A stretch of DNA of 64,000 nucleotides. It comes from Sphingobacterium multivorum. Lineage in GTDB: Bacteria > Bacteroidota > Bacteroidia > Sphingobacteriales > Sphingobacteriaceae. The position numbers were made by a program, and so were the translations under genes. The stretch spans positions 4,278,001 through 4,342,000 of the forward strand of contig NZ_CP154261.1 in the NCBI RefSeq assembly GCF_039511225.1, in the 5' to 3' direction. The notes under the pieces are model-generated. The model did no database searches. It was not told where the DNA came from and worked only from the letters and a program-made list of their open reading frames with translations. Below, in pieces: positions 19,185 through 29,006 of this stretch (position 1 is the stretch's first letter; every line of letters begins with the position of its first letter).

Positions 19185-20726
19185 ATGAAGAAGATATTTT
19201 TTGGTTTAGCCGTTCTTTTCACATTCGGTTCATGCGAATCGATCGGATTTGATGATCCCTCGACATTGACGAATGCCGAAGCAATAGAAAAGATAAAAAG
19301 TTTGGGCTATGTACTCACAACAAGCAGTGTGCAGACCACTTTTAATACCACGACCAATAACGCAGGTGGTTCCCATTTTAGCCTTTGGGCAGACCAGTCA
19401 ACCAATACCAATGGCAGTCAGTCCTGGTGGGATTTTGCGAACGAGCCGCGGTTACGTTTGAACAACAATTCGGCTTACCGCGGTAATGCAGCCGTTCGTG
19501 AGGTGTATTCCAATTTTTATCAATCCAATTTGGATGCCACCAAAGTGATCGACCTGATCGAGCATCAAAAGTTAACGATCTATGATGACAAGGGTGCCGA
19601 CCGGACTAAGGACTGCCTTATCGGTGCCTATTACGCAAAAGGTGTCTCCCAGGGTTACCTGGGCGCAATATTCGACCGCGGACTGATTGTCGATGATGTT
19701 AACCTTAAACTCAAGGAGTTTCCCAATTCGTATAAAGAGCTGATCGAGAATGGCATCAAGCACCTGGATAAGACCTTGCAGCTGATTGCCGAAACGCCCA
19801 ACCTGAATTTCGATTTTTTAAAGGGCGTCACCATTTCCAAAGGCGATCTTGTATTGCTGATCAATTCGCTTTCTGCACGGATCCTTTCCTCCGTAGCACG
19901 GGACAAAGTCGAAGCAGAAAACTTGGGTTCCCCTTATTGGAACAGAGTTCTTACCTATGCTAACAAGGGTTTTACGACCGATTACACCATCACCACTACC
20001 GTGGGCGGCTATTATAATGCCTTGGTCGATGTACTAGAACGGCCCTACGGAACGGCCTCGTATGTGCCTGCAGATATTAAAATAGCCTATTTGGCGGATA
20101 AAACAAGAAAAACGCCCACAGCCTATCCAACCAACAACAGCATTATTTTGGCACCTATCGAATCTGACGATAAACGTTTCTATCAATATTTTACCTACAC
20201 CAATAACTTTGGTATTCTACTGGAAGCAAGGGGAAGGGGTCTCTTTAGCAATTACATGCGGTCCAGATGGATGTATCCCAAATTGTCTACCCTCAATGTT
20301 GCCGGTGCTGTCAACCCTTACTTTTTGGCTGAAGAAACACGCTTGTTGCGGGCCGAAGCAAAATACTGGTTGAAAGATTATCAGGGTGCTGCGGCTGAGC
20401 TGAACGTTTCGAATGCCGCCCGCAAACAAAAGGGTGGTCTTCCCGACGTGATAGCCAATGCTAGTGCACTACGAGACGCCATTCATTATGAATATGCCAT
20501 AGAAATAGATGGAGCAGGGGGTACTTTTGTACCCTTCACCTTCATGCGGAGAAATGATCTGCTACAAGGCGGTACTCCGACCCAGTTCCCCATACCGCAG
20601 ATCCAGCTCGAGCTCATCGGGGAACCTGTCTACACCTTTGGCGGGAAAGACGCTGCCGGTGAAAAAGGCAAGTTCGGCGAGCTCGGTACAGCGCGGGACA
20701 ATGGTTGGAAGCCAGCTTCCCCTTAA
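19185..20726 (+). CDS. SusD/RagB-family outer membrane lipoprotein
   Basis: Surface-exposed binding partner of the SusC protein at 16119-19163. It is 513 residues with a lipoprotein signal (LFTFGSC, Cys at about 17). The fold is mainly helical, with SusD-like segments YYAKGVSQGYLGAIFDRG and FLAEETRLLRAEAKYWLKDYQGAAAELN (TPR-like) in the last third. It is somewhat shorter than glycan-type SusD proteins, which fits a divergent branch of the family. It ends convergent with the NarL-type regulator gene, with a hairpin between them. Confidence 0.92.
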   Translation: MKKIFFGLAVLFTFGSCESIGFDDPSTLTNAEAIEKIKSLGYVLTTSSVQTTFNTTTNNAGGSHFSLWADQSTNTNGSQSWWDFANEPRLRLNNNSAYRGNAAVREVYSNFYQSNLDATKVIDLIEHQKLTIYDDKGADRTKDCLIGAYYAKGVSQGYLGAIFDRGLIVDDVNLKLKEFPNSYKELIENGIKHLDKTLQLIAETPNLNFDFLKGVTISKGDLVLLINSLSARILSSVARDKVEAENLGSPYWNRVLTYANKGFTTDYTITTTVGGYYNALVDVLERPYGTASYVPADIKIAYLADKTRKTPTAYPTNNSIILAPIESDDKRFYQYFTYTNNFGILLEARGRGLFSNYMRSRWMYPKLSTLNVAGAVNPYFLAEETRLLRAEAKYWLKDYQGAAAELNVSNAARKQKGGLPDVIANASALRDAIHYEYAIEIDGAGGTFVPFTFMRRNDLLQGGTPTQFPIPQIQLELIGEPVYTFGGKDAAGEKGKFGELGTARDNGWKPASP

Positions 20727-20747
20727 ACAGCGGCAACTAACCATCGC

Positions 20748-20806
20748 TAATAGAGGCCTTATGTTTTCTGCGTTGTACCAAACAATGCGAAAACAAAGGC
20801 CTATTT
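20748..20806. terminator. Bidirectional terminator-like hairpin between convergent genes
   Basis: A long imperfect stem pairs TAGAGGCCTTATGTTTTCTG with the complementary arm ending AAAGGCCTA, followed by TTTTT on the plus strand and preceded by a T/A-rich flank on the other. It lies between the stops of the SusD gene (20726) and the response regulator gene (20816) and could end both transcripts. Confidence 0.6.
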
Positions 20807-20815
20807 TTCGTCTGC

Positions 20816-21472
20816 TTATTGCAAAAGCTTCTGCTGAAAAGCGAAACGGATCAAATCTGCCGTATTCTTACTTTTTGTCTTATCCATCAAATTTTGGCGA
20901 TGTCCTTCAACGGTTCGTTTGCTTAGAAAAATTTTATCCGCGATTTCTACAGCTGTAAAACCCTGGGCAATCAGTTCCAGCACAGCAAACTCCCTGTCGG
21001 AAATCTCATACTGTGCCAGGCGCGAACCTACATCGACCGTAGCACTGCTCTCGACGTTATAATCTTCCATAAAGCGCAAACCGAAATTGGTCATCAGATA
21101 CTTGTGACCTTGCGCCAAGCGCAATAAGCCAAACAAGATCTCATCATAATCGCCACCTTTCGATAAATAGCCATCGGCCCCACCCCGAAAAGCTTCAGCT
21201 ACCTGAACGGGCTCTTCGATCATGGATAATATGGCAAACTTGACGTCCGGATAGATTTTTTTGGCCATCCGGATAAAACTGATTCCATCCATCCCCAGCA
21301 TATTCACATCAGTTAAAACCAGATCCGGCAATGTATTTTGTTCGAGATAGACTAATGCGTCCTCAGCACTGTCTACCTCAGCCACCACCGAAAGCTTGTC
21401 GTGGGTATCAATAATCAAGCGTATCCCATTTCGCACAAGCCGGTGGTCATCAACTAAAAGAATTTTAGTCAT
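20816..21472 (-). CDS. NarL/FixJ-type response regulator
   Basis: A 218-residue two-component output protein. An N-terminal receiver domain (about 1-120) has the acidic pair Asp8-Asp9, the phospho-acceptor Asp55 (LVLTDVN) and a Lys in YLSKGG. The C-terminal LuxR HTH (about 150-215) reads ISDREFAVLELIAQGFTAVEIADKIFLSKRTVEGHRQNLMDK. It is the last gene of the minus-strand cluster that starts with the hybrid kinase at 26410, 84 bases after the cheR stop, so the kinase is the likely phosphodonor. Confidence 0.95.
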   Translation of the reverse strand: MTKILLVDDHRLVRNGIRLIIDTHDKLSVVAEVDSAEDALVYLEQNTLPDLVLTDVNMLGMDGISFIRMAKKIYPDVKFAILSMIEEPVQVAEAFRGGADGYLSKGGDYDEILFGLLRLAQGHKYLMTNFGLRFMEDYNVESSATVDVGSRLAQYEISDREFAVLELIAQGFTAVEIADKIFLSKRTVEGHRQNLMDKTKSKNTADLIRFAFQQKLLQ

Positions 21473-21555
21473 TTTTCCTCCAATCCTACCAAGATACTTT
21501 ATTTTTTTTATTTAGTTATTTTTTTTAACGAGTTCACGTAAAAATCCCGTCCCGC

Positions 21556-22383
21556 TTACTTGATCTTTCGCCATATTTTTTCGTTGCCCACCTGATCATA
21601 GTTGGGTGCCAGCGCAGAGAAGCGCAGTGTCTCCTGACTGCCTAAGGCAAGGTAACCAAATGTTTCGAGGCTTTCATCAAAGAGCGAGAGTACCCTGGCC
21701 TGCAACTGTGCATCGAAATAGATCAGCACATTACGGCAAAGAATCAGCTGAAAAGCGTTAAATGAAGCGTCACTCACCAAATTATGAGAAGCAAACACAA
21801 TGCGTTCCCGCAACGTGGAATTGAGTTTCACCCAGTTGTAATTAGCGGTATAGTACGATGAAAAATCAGCCTTCCCACCCGAAAGCTGATAATTTTCGAC
21901 ATAAGATTTTAGATTTGCCATCGGAATGACAGCCCGCTTTGCCTGCTCGAGCACCGAAGGGTTTATATCGGTGCCGTAGATCAGCGATTTGTGCAGGAGA
22001 TTATCTTCCTGCAATAGGATGGCCAGCGAATACGCTTCCTCACCTGTCGCACAACCAGCTATCCATATACGGATAAAAGCAGAGGTGCGCAATTTGGGTA
22101 GGATTTCCCGGCGAAGATGTGCAAAAAAGCTTGGGTCACGAAACATTTCCGTCACATTGACCGTCATTTTTTCGACAAATCGCTGCAGGTATTCCGGATC
22201 GTGGACAACACGGTAACGCAGCTCGGCAAAACTCGCAAAATTATCCAGCAGACAAAGCTGGTTGATCCGCCGCGATAAGGAGGCTTTCGTGTAATGGGTA
22301 AAATCGTAACCATAGAGACGCTCCACATCCTCCATCAGGATCATCACCTGCTCTTGGCTGACAATTTTTTTTCCCGTAATCAT
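21556..22383 (-). CDS. cheR: CheR-type protein-glutamate methyltransferase
   Basis: SAM-dependent methyltransferase of the chemotaxis receptor type, 275 residues. An N-terminal helical CheR_N domain (about 10-60) is followed by the catalytic domain with NVTEMFRDPSFF, the SAM loop GCATGEEAYS, TDINPSVLEQA and CRNVLIYF. Its ATG overlaps the stop of the receiver gene by four bases, so translation is probably coupled. No chemoreceptor or CheB gene is present in the window, so its substrate is unclear; the hybrid kinase of the same operon is a possible target. Confidence 0.93.
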   Translation of the reverse strand: MITGKKIVSQEQVMILMEDVERLYGYDFTHYTKASLSRRINQLCLLDNFASFAELRYRVVHDPEYLQRFVEKMTVNVTEMFRDPSFFAHLRREILPKLRTSAFIRIWIAGCATGEEAYSLAILLQEDNLLHKSLIYGTDINPSVLEQAKRAVIPMANLKSYVENYQLSGGKADFSSYYTANYNWVKLNSTLRERIVFASHNLVSDASFNAFQLILCRNVLIYFDAQLQARVLSLFDESLETFGYLALGSQETLRFSALAPNYDQVGNEKIWRKIK

Positions 22384-22754
22384 CCTTTTATTTCCCCTAT
22401 TAGCTGCACCAGAAGTTCAATGTCTATCGGTTTGGAAATGTAGCCATTTGCTCCTGCAGCCAGACATTTTTCACGATCGCCGGTCATGGCTTGTGCCGTC
22501 ACCGCGATGATGGGCAATTCACAGGCATTCTTTGTTTTCCGAATCAGCTGGGTGGCTTCGTAACCGTCAATCTCGGGCATCATCATATCCATGAGGACAA
22601 GGCCTATGCCGGCATGATCCCGTAACTGAGCAAGTCCCTCTTCAGCAGACAGGCAGCCTATCGCTTGAAAACCTCTTGACTTCAGGGCCAATTTCAACGC
22701 AAATATATTGTTCTGATCATCGTCGATGATCAATATGGTTTTGTTCTTATCCAT
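22380..22754 (-). CDS. Single-domain response regulator (CheY-like receiver)
   Basis: A 124-residue stand-alone receiver. It has the acidic cluster Asp11-Asp13, phospho-acceptor Asp56 in LVLMDMMMPEIDGYE, Thr in AVTAQAM and Lys in YISKPID. It closely resembles the third receiver domain of the hybrid kinase upstream (same MMMPE-DGYE and GDREKC-AAGA blocks), so it probably arose by duplication of that domain. It probably relays phosphate in the same pathway. It is 20 bases after the kinase gene. Confidence 0.95.
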   Translation of the reverse strand: MDKNKTILIIDDDQNNIFALKLALKSRGFQAIGCLSAEEGLAQLRDHAGIGLVLMDMMMPEIDGYEATQLIRKTKNACELPIIAVTAQAMTGDREKCLAAGANGYISKPIDIELLVQLIGEIKG

Positions 22755-22774
22755 GTTGTTTATTTATTGCGTTA

Positions 22775-25700
22775 TTATTCATACATCCATACCCGCAACA
22801 GGGACAAAAGCTGATCAATATCCACCGGTTTGGATATATAATCAGATGCTCCTGCGGCGATGCATTTTTCCCTATCCCCCATCATTGATTTGGCTGTGAC
22901 AGCAATAATGGGCATATCTTTGTATCGCGGGTCTTTTCGGATCGAAGCAATCGTTTCGTAACCATCCATTTCGGGCATCATCATATCCATTAAAATCACC
23001 GCCACATCCGGATTATCTTCCAACTGTTTTAGCGCATCTTTTCCGTCCGTTGCCGGCACTACAGTCATCTGATATTTTTCGAGCGCCTTGGTGAGCGAAA
23101 AGATATTTCGGATGTCGTCGTCTGCTACAAGTACCTTTTTGCCCTGCAAAACATCCTGCAAAAAGCCAAGCCTACCGGGAGCTTTGATCGAAGGACCGCT
23201 ATTTTCCTCCACGAGATGTAGAAATAACCCCACTTCGTCCAAAATACGCTGATAAGAGTTGGCCGTTTTTACAATGATGGAATCGGCGTAGCGTTTCAAT
23301 TTCATTTCCTCTACTTGCGAGAGATTTTTACCGGTAAATACAATAATCGGTAAATTTTCAAGCCCCTGGTTGCGTTTTACAGCTTCCAATGTCTCGTAGC
23401 CAACACGGTCCGGAACGCCCATATCGAGAATCACACAATCTGCCGTATCCGAACTCAGCGCCACAATGCTATCTTCGACATTGTTCTTGATCTCCGAGGC
23501 AATGTCAAAACTTCCAAGGAAGAGCGACAGCGCTGCCGCATGTTTGGGATTTTCTTCAACAATGAGTACTTTTTTGGGATGCCGCGTGAGGGCATCCTCT
23601 ATTTTTCGGAACATATCGCCCATCTGCTCCAATGCCATCGGTTTATTGATAAAGTCTATCGCGCCCTGCAGCAGGCTTTCTCTTTTGACCTGTAAAGAAG
23701 ACATAATATGCACTGGTATATGTCTTGTCTTTGGATTTTCCTTGATCTCAGCCATGACCTGCCACCCATCTTTGAGCGGAAGTTGAATATCCAGCAGAAC
23801 CGCCAGCGGCATATAGCGTGCTACCATTTCCGCAGCAATATCACCACGGACAACAACGATACCCTTGTAGTTTTGCTGGCGCGTATACTTCAGCAGGATT
23901 TTAGCGAACTCAATATCATCTTCGACGATCAGGATAAATCGGTCGCCTGCAACGATGCTGTCGCGATCATCGGGAATATCGGCTGGGATAGGTATCTCCA
24001 ATGTCTTTTCGGCAGACAAGTTCACTGTTTGCGAAGCCTGCACTACGGCTGTAGAAGCCCCTGCAGCAGAGTCCAGCGCTATTGGCTCCACATCACCGGC
24101 CACCGGTAACAATTGCTCCGCGCCGAAAGCAGCTGGCGTGGCATCCGAAATTCGCTCCGGAAGGATCAGCCGGAATACACTGCCTCTATTTTCTTCGCTT
24201 TCCAGCAAGATTTCACCTCCGAGTAGGCGCGCCAGTTCACGGCTGATCGAGAGCCCCAGTCCTGTACCACCAAATTTGCGGCGTGTGGAACCGTCAGCTT
24301 GTTGGAAAGCTTCAAATATCAGATGCTGCTTGTCTTTGGGTATCCCGATTCCCGTATCGCGCACTTCAAAGACAATACGGTCGCTCTGCGATTGTTGGCG
24401 ATCAATAGACAAAGTCACCTTGCCCGCTGCCGTAAATTTGATCGCATTCGACAATAGATTGCGTAAAATCTGATCGAGGCGCTGCTTGTCTGTTTCGAGC
24501 TGCAGCGGCAACCCTGCGGCCGCGGTCATCTCCAATCCCAGCTGCTTGTCGGCGGCGATTGGTGCGAACATCGCCGTCAATCCATTCAATATATCGGCAA
24601 AGAACACAGGCTGTACATCTAGATCCATTTTCCCGGATTCTATTTTGGAAAGGTCCAGAATCTCGTCTATCAAGGTCAGCAGGCTTTTTCCCGAACTTTG
24701 AATCACGGCTGCCGATTCCATCTGTTCGTCATTGAGATTCCCATCCGAGTTTTCGGCCATCAAGCGTGAAAGTAACAGAATTGAATTGAGTGGTGTACGC
24801 AGTTCATGCGACATATTGGCCAAAAACTCAGACTTATAGCGTGTACTCTGTTCAAGCTCCGCTGCCTTTTTCTGTATTTCCTGATTGCGTTCGGCAATCT
24901 CCACATTTTTATCTTCCAGCAATTTGGAGCGCTCTTCCAATTCACGGTTAGACTGCACCAATTCTTCCTGCTGTACACGGAGTTCCTCTTCCGAGGCCTG
25001 CAGCTTATAGGTATGCATTTCGAGGCTCGAATTGAGCGATTCCAGTTCGGTATGCTGCGCCTGCAGTTCTTCGGTCTGCGCCTGGGTTTCTTCCAATAAA
25101 TTCTGTACCACCAGTCTGGCCTGCGCCGCCGCAATTGTCGTACCTACCTTTTGCACCGCATCCCTAAAAAACGCCAGCTGAATGCTCGAAAAAGGTTGTA
25201 GTGCGCCCAGCTCCATTACACCGATACAGTCGTTACCATCAAAAACAGGCAGTATAAAAAGGTTGTTCACCAATACCTTCCCAGCAGCAAAGCTGATGAC
25301 ATAATGGGTATCTTCGAGGTTTTCGAATAACTTTTCTTTCTTGTCTTTAAAGACCTGGCCGACCATGCCCTCACCTGGGGCGAAGCGTTTACGTTCGGGA
25401 TCTTCGAGTCCATAGGATCCCCTTAAGACAAGCTCATCTTGTTCCATCAGGTATATAGCGCCGTTTACACAGCTGCCATATTTTGTCAGGTGGCCCAGCG
25501 TGACAGCCGTGAGCTCTTCCTGCTGTTTATTACCCATCAGCAGGTTACCCAGCTGGGTTAGTCCAGCTTGATGCCAGTTGTTATTATTGAGTTCTTCAAA
25601 AGATGTTTTGAGCGAACGCGCCATTTCATTGAGGGATCCCGTTAGGCTTCCCAGATCATCCTGTTCGCCATCCTGTATTTGCATATCATAATGCCCGGCC

Positions 25701-26410
25701 GCTATCTCCCGTGCGATGCGCTGGGTAATGCTCAGCCGCCGCTGGATCTCTTCGTCTTTACGTTTCAGGTCATTCTGCAGCTGCTCCCGTTGAAAGAAAT
25801 CCGCTCGCAGGCGGAAGTAAAAGAAGAGGGTAATCAATAAGGATACAGCAGCGGCCAGTAATACAAAGATGGAGGTATAACCCGAAGAACGTCCGAGTTC
25901 TTCCGAACGCTTGTTGAGTAAAAGTTCTTCACGATCGATAATTTTGCTGATCAGCAAACGGCAACTGTCCATATAGGTTTTCCCCTCCTCAAGCTGCGAT
26001 ACGGAGACCATTCCACCACGCTTTTTGATATTGACCAGGCTTTCAAGCTTTGCCAGTCGGGATTGCACAAGTGTGGATAGCGTATCGATTATCTGCTGTT
26101 GCTCGGGATTATCGGAAGTAAGGTCGTGCGCACGGCTCAGCGATTGGGGCAGCGACTGAAGACCGGTTTTATAAGGCTCCAGAAATTTTTCCATACCTGT
26201 AAGCAGGAAGCCGCGCTGGCCGGTTTCGGCATTCTGCAGGTCCTGCAGAATTTTGTTGACACGGCTCATGACACGCCGGCTGTGGTCGACCATCGCACTA
26301 TTATGGTTCTGCTTACGGATACTGATATAAGAAGCCGTTGAGCTCGCTAACAGGATCAACAGGGATATTCCAAAACCTATCTGCAGGTTTCTTAAAATAG
26401 TTTTAGGCAT
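22775..26410 (-). CDS. Hybrid sensor histidine kinase: CHASE3-HAMP-GAF-HisKA-HATPase-three receivers
   Basis: Inner-membrane sensor kinase, 1211 residues. Order: TM1 (about 9-30); CHASE3-like periplasmic sensor (about 35-175) with the ETGQRGFLLTG motif; TM2 (about 180-200); HAMP (about 205-270); GAF (about 290-430); a long coiled coil (about 432-525); HisKA with His535 in SHELRTP; HATPase_c with N-box NLLSNAIKFT and G-boxes DTGIGIP and GGTGLGL; and receivers with Asp874, Asp996 and Asp1142. The second receiver has Glu-Glu in place of the usual Asp pair (LIVEENP), so it may be altered. It is the first gene of the four-gene signalling operon. The ligand is unknown. Confidence 0.95.
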   Translation of the reverse strand: MPKTILRNLQIGFGISLLILLASSTASYISIRKQNHNSAMVDHSRRVMSRVNKILQDLQNAETGQRGFLLTGMEKFLEPYKTGLQSLPQSLSRAHDLTSDNPEQQQIIDTLSTLVQSRLAKLESLVNIKKRGGMVSVSQLEEGKTYMDSCRLLISKIIDREELLLNKRSEELGRSSGYTSIFVLLAAAVSLLITLFFYFRLRADFFQREQLQNDLKRKDEEIQRRLSITQRIAREIAAGHYDMQIQDGEQDDLGSLTGSLNEMARSLKTSFEELNNNNWHQAGLTQLGNLLMGNKQQEELTAVTLGHLTKYGSCVNGAIYLMEQDELVLRGSYGLEDPERKRFAPGEGMVGQVFKDKKEKLFENLEDTHYVISFAAGKVLVNNLFILPVFDGNDCIGVMELGALQPFSSIQLAFFRDAVQKVGTTIAAAQARLVVQNLLEETQAQTEELQAQHTELESLNSSLEMHTYKLQASEEELRVQQEELVQSNRELEERSKLLEDKNVEIAERNQEIQKKAAELEQSTRYKSEFLANMSHELRTPLNSILLLSRLMAENSDGNLNDEQMESAAVIQSSGKSLLTLIDEILDLSKIESGKMDLDVQPVFFADILNGLTAMFAPIAADKQLGLEMTAAAGLPLQLETDKQRLDQILRNLLSNAIKFTAAGKVTLSIDRQQSQSDRIVFEVRDTGIGIPKDKQHLIFEAFQQADGSTRRKFGGTGLGLSISRELARLLGGEILLESEENRGSVFRLILPERISDATPAAFGAEQLLPVAGDVEPIALDSAAGASTAVVQASQTVNLSAEKTLEIPIPADIPDDRDSIVAGDRFILIVEDDIEFAKILLKYTRQQNYKGIVVVRGDIAAEMVARYMPLAVLLDIQLPLKDGWQVMAEIKENPKTRHIPVHIMSSLQVKRESLLQGAIDFINKPMALEQMGDMFRKIEDALTRHPKKVLIVEENPKHAAALSLFLGSFDIASEIKNNVEDSIVALSSDTADCVILDMGVPDRVGYETLEAVKRNQGLENLPIIVFTGKNLSQVEEMKLKRYADSIIVKTANSYQRILDEVGLFLHLVEENSGPSIKAPGRLGFLQDVLQGKKVLVADDDIRNIFSLTKALEKYQMTVVPATDGKDALKQLEDNPDVAVILMDMMMPEMDGYETIASIRKDPRYKDMPIIAVTAKSMMGDREKCIAAGASDYISKPVDIDQLLSLLRVWMYE

Positions 26411-26548
26411 GCTTTTTCATCAATTGAGTTAAGACTATGCCAACCGATGGTCTAGATGGCGGCCAAATATAGCAATAGGGAGCCTAAATTAAATCCTACG
26501 CCCCCGGGCCTCAACCATCTTACCGTATTTTAACAAAAAGTTGCGTAT

Positions 26549-28264
26549 TTATCCGCTCTCCGCAATCTTCCCAGCAATGATAGCCGATGTGGCGGCGCAA
26601 AAATCAAGGCCTGAATAATCCGGATTATAGCCGCCCATATAAGGCACGGCCATCATAAAAAGACGTTGACTGGCGCTACCGCCGTGGTCTACCAAACGGA
26701 AGCTGTCATCGATCTTTACCCCGGGTACCTGCAAAAAAATGGCGCCATCCGGTGCCACAAACATATGATCGTTGCCTGCCAGCATTTGTTCTTTGGCCTG
26801 TTCCATGGAGCGAAACCGTAAGTAAGCGCGACTGACCTGTCCATTGTCGACCAGACTCCTGAAAGGAAATTCTTCAAAGTTCAACGGTCGCTGTCCCACA
26901 CAATCCACAAATGTCTTATAATGCGTTTTTATTTCGATCCCCGATTCATCGGTATAAAAATAATTGGCACCGCGGTCGTGCGCAGGCTCAACCCGGCTTT
27001 CGGTACCAACATTGACCACCTCCAGCCGACCAGCATCGTGCAGCGCAAGCAGCTCGCGACTGGAACTCTGCGGCACAAAAGCGATGACAATGGAAATCAG
27101 CGGCATGAGTACTTTTTTTAAACGCAGCATATCTTCTGCAGACATGTACTTAGCGGGATAATTTAAGGTGAAACTCAAGGCAGAAAGCACTTCTTTCCAA
27201 TAGATCGATTGGCGTTTTCTGATCGATTTCAGCGCCTGTTGGTGCTCCTGACGAAATCCCTCGAAGGCGTCTTTCTGTTCCCTTAAATGGAGTACTGCCT
27301 CTACAAAGTCTTCCAGGCTGAGCTTTTCCACGATCGTATAAAAATCGGGATCCCTTTCCTTGAACTGCGCTTTAAAATTACGCTCAAACAGAAAATCCAA
27401 TGAGACGAAACCTTCGTTCTCAAGCCTGTTAAGCATCAGTTCCTCTTCGGAGATCAAGAGGTTATTGGCCAGGAAGGGTTCTTCCTGATGGAAGCGGATC
27501 GCAGGAAGCAGTCCACTGCGGGTATGCATTAATAATTTAAAATTTTCGCTTCCCGGGTCGATCTGATACCTTAGCTCACCGGTCTTCAGGGCTTCAAAAG
27601 AGCCATTGTGACGAGCCAGGGTACGAATAGCATCTATGGCCGTTAGGGAAGCGCCGCGTATCCCGACGGCATGATTGGTTTTTAAGGCCAACTTGGACGG
27701 TGGATAGGGAGACTCAAAATAATGTTCGACATTGCCCTCATACTTGGTTGGCCACTTATGTCCGGTACAGATGACCACCTTGTCTACGATATAGGTATCG
27801 GTGCTACCCACCATAATTTTAGCCTGCGCCTGGCCTTCAAGGTCAATAATATCAGTAACCTGGCTAGCGAGGTGAACCTGTGTTTCAATACCCTGTTCAT
27901 CCGCCATCCGCTTCAATAACATAAATTGCTCCGACAGGTAGCGTCCCAGGAGCAGCCGTGGAACTACTTTGTAGCGATTAAAATCGTCCACATCGATTCC
28001 ATAGGTACGGAGAGTGGCCTCTGACAGGGATTGAACATAGTCCTCAATCGTCGTGACCAGTGCGGGGATTTCGTGATCCGATACGTTAGTCAGATGTTCC
28101 GGTGTAGCACCTTCATAGCTGTAAGGCATTCCTGCCCCCAATTGCTTGCGGGACTCGAAAATAGATACTTTGAGACCGGGGATATTCCTTTCGATCAATC
28201 TTTTGTACATAAACAGGCCACTGGGTCCGCCCCCGATAATGGCTACATGAATGTTTTGTTGCAT
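26549..28264 (-). CDS. FAD/NAD(P)-binding oxidoreductase-like protein (NAD_binding_9 type)
   Basis: A 571-residue flavoprotein-like protein. The N-terminus is a Rossmann dinucleotide site, VAIIGGGPSGLFMYKRL (about 8-24). GAGMPYSYEGATPEHLTNVSD follows, typical of the FAD-NAD(P)-binding family PF13454, and a second nucleotide-site-like VVICTGH occurs near residue 165. No signal peptide, so it is cytoplasmic. Members of this family lack a well-defined reaction. It is transcribed alone on the minus strand, 138 bases upstream in coordinate terms from the kinase operon, and is divergent from the DUF2383 gene. Confidence 0.87.
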   Translation of the reverse strand: MQQNIHVAIIGGGPSGLFMYKRLIERNIPGLKVSIFESRKQLGAGMPYSYEGATPEHLTNVSDHEIPALVTTIEDYVQSLSEATLRTYGIDVDDFNRYKVVPRLLLGRYLSEQFMLLKRMADEQGIETQVHLASQVTDIIDLEGQAQAKIMVGSTDTYIVDKVVICTGHKWPTKYEGNVEHYFESPYPPSKLALKTNHAVGIRGASLTAIDAIRTLARHNGSFEALKTGELRYQIDPGSENFKLLMHTRSGLLPAIRFHQEEPFLANNLLISEEELMLNRLENEGFVSLDFLFERNFKAQFKERDPDFYTIVEKLSLEDFVEAVLHLREQKDAFEGFRQEHQQALKSIRKRQSIYWKEVLSALSFTLNYPAKYMSAEDMLRLKKVLMPLISIVIAFVPQSSSRELLALHDAGRLEVVNVGTESRVEPAHDRGANYFYTDESGIEIKTHYKTFVDCVGQRPLNFEEFPFRSLVDNGQVSRAYLRFRSMEQAKEQMLAGNDHMFVAPDGAIFLQVPGVKIDDSFRLVDHGGSASQRLFMMAVPYMGGYNPDYSGLDFCAATSAIIAGKIAESG

Positions 28265-28470
28265 AGTTTTCGTTGCCTGCCTAATGGACAGTATTCGGTT
28301 TTAAGAACAAGGGCAAATTGCAGAAAGTTTTAAGCAGATTTATTCCCGTACAATAAAAAATGGGATAAATACGGGCTACGATTTAAATACCTGAATATCG
28401 GATTCTGCAAACGATCATGCAACGCCTGCTGTTTTTCGAATAAACAAAAATGATAACAAATAACAATATT

Positions 28471-28938
28471 ATGGAAAACAACATCAACAATCCGGAGATC
28501 ATCAACGACATTATCAAAATCAACAACGACCGCATCGAGGGTTATAAAAAAGCAATTGATCTGGCAACTAGCCACGGCTTGGATAAACTAATCCCAACAT
28601 TTCAAAAATTTATCGGACAGTCGGAAGAATTTATTGCTGAGTTGACACCTTATGTTGAACTTGAAGGCAAAGAACCGACAGACAGCACCATGCTGAGCGG
28701 TAAGCTTTTCCGCGCCTGGATGGGAATAAAAGTGAATATCACGGGAGATGACGAAAGAAGTCTGCTCGAAACCTGTGAGCAGGGCGAAGATGCATTCAAA
28801 TCCACCTATCAAACCGCTTTGGCTGATGGATCGGAAGAGCTCTCGCAAAATGTGCATAGTTTGATCAACACGCAGCTCAGCAAGCAGCTTGAAGCGCACA
28901 ATATCATTAAGATGCTGCGTGACAGCAAAACTATCTAA
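28471..28938 (+). CDS. PA2169/DUF2383-family four-helix-bundle protein
   Basis: A 155-residue helical protein of the ferritin-like DUF2383 type. It has N-terminal EIINDIIKINNDRIEGYKKAI, a central EFIAELTPYVEL helix and a C-terminal LLETCEQGEDAFKSTYQTAL pattern. The family is often linked to stress responses, but its function is not settled. The frame also has an ATG at 28450; the Met at 28471 is preferred because the family consensus begins shortly after it. A terminator follows and is shared with the convergent GH95 gene. Confidence 0.88.
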   Translation: MENNINNPEIINDIIKINNDRIEGYKKAIDLATSHGLDKLIPTFQKFIGQSEEFIAELTPYVELEGKEPTDSTMLSGKLFRAWMGIKVNITGDDERSLLETCEQGEDAFKSTYQTALADGSEELSQNVHSLINTQLSKQLEAHNIIKMLRDSKTI

Positions 28939-28964
28939 CTTTAAATTGTAATTTTCTTTTTCAC

Positions 28965-29002
28965 AAAAAATACCGAAGGATAAATCCCTTCGGTATTTTT
29001 TT
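28965..29002. terminator. Bidirectional terminator between the DUF2383 and GH95 genes
   Basis: The stem ATACCGAAGG / CCTTCGGTAT (28970-28979 and 28987-28996) is flanked by an A-run on the left and a T-run on the right. It can end transcripts from both the plus-strand DUF2383 gene and the minus-strand fucosidase gene. Confidence 0.88.
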
Positions 29003-29006
29003 GAAG

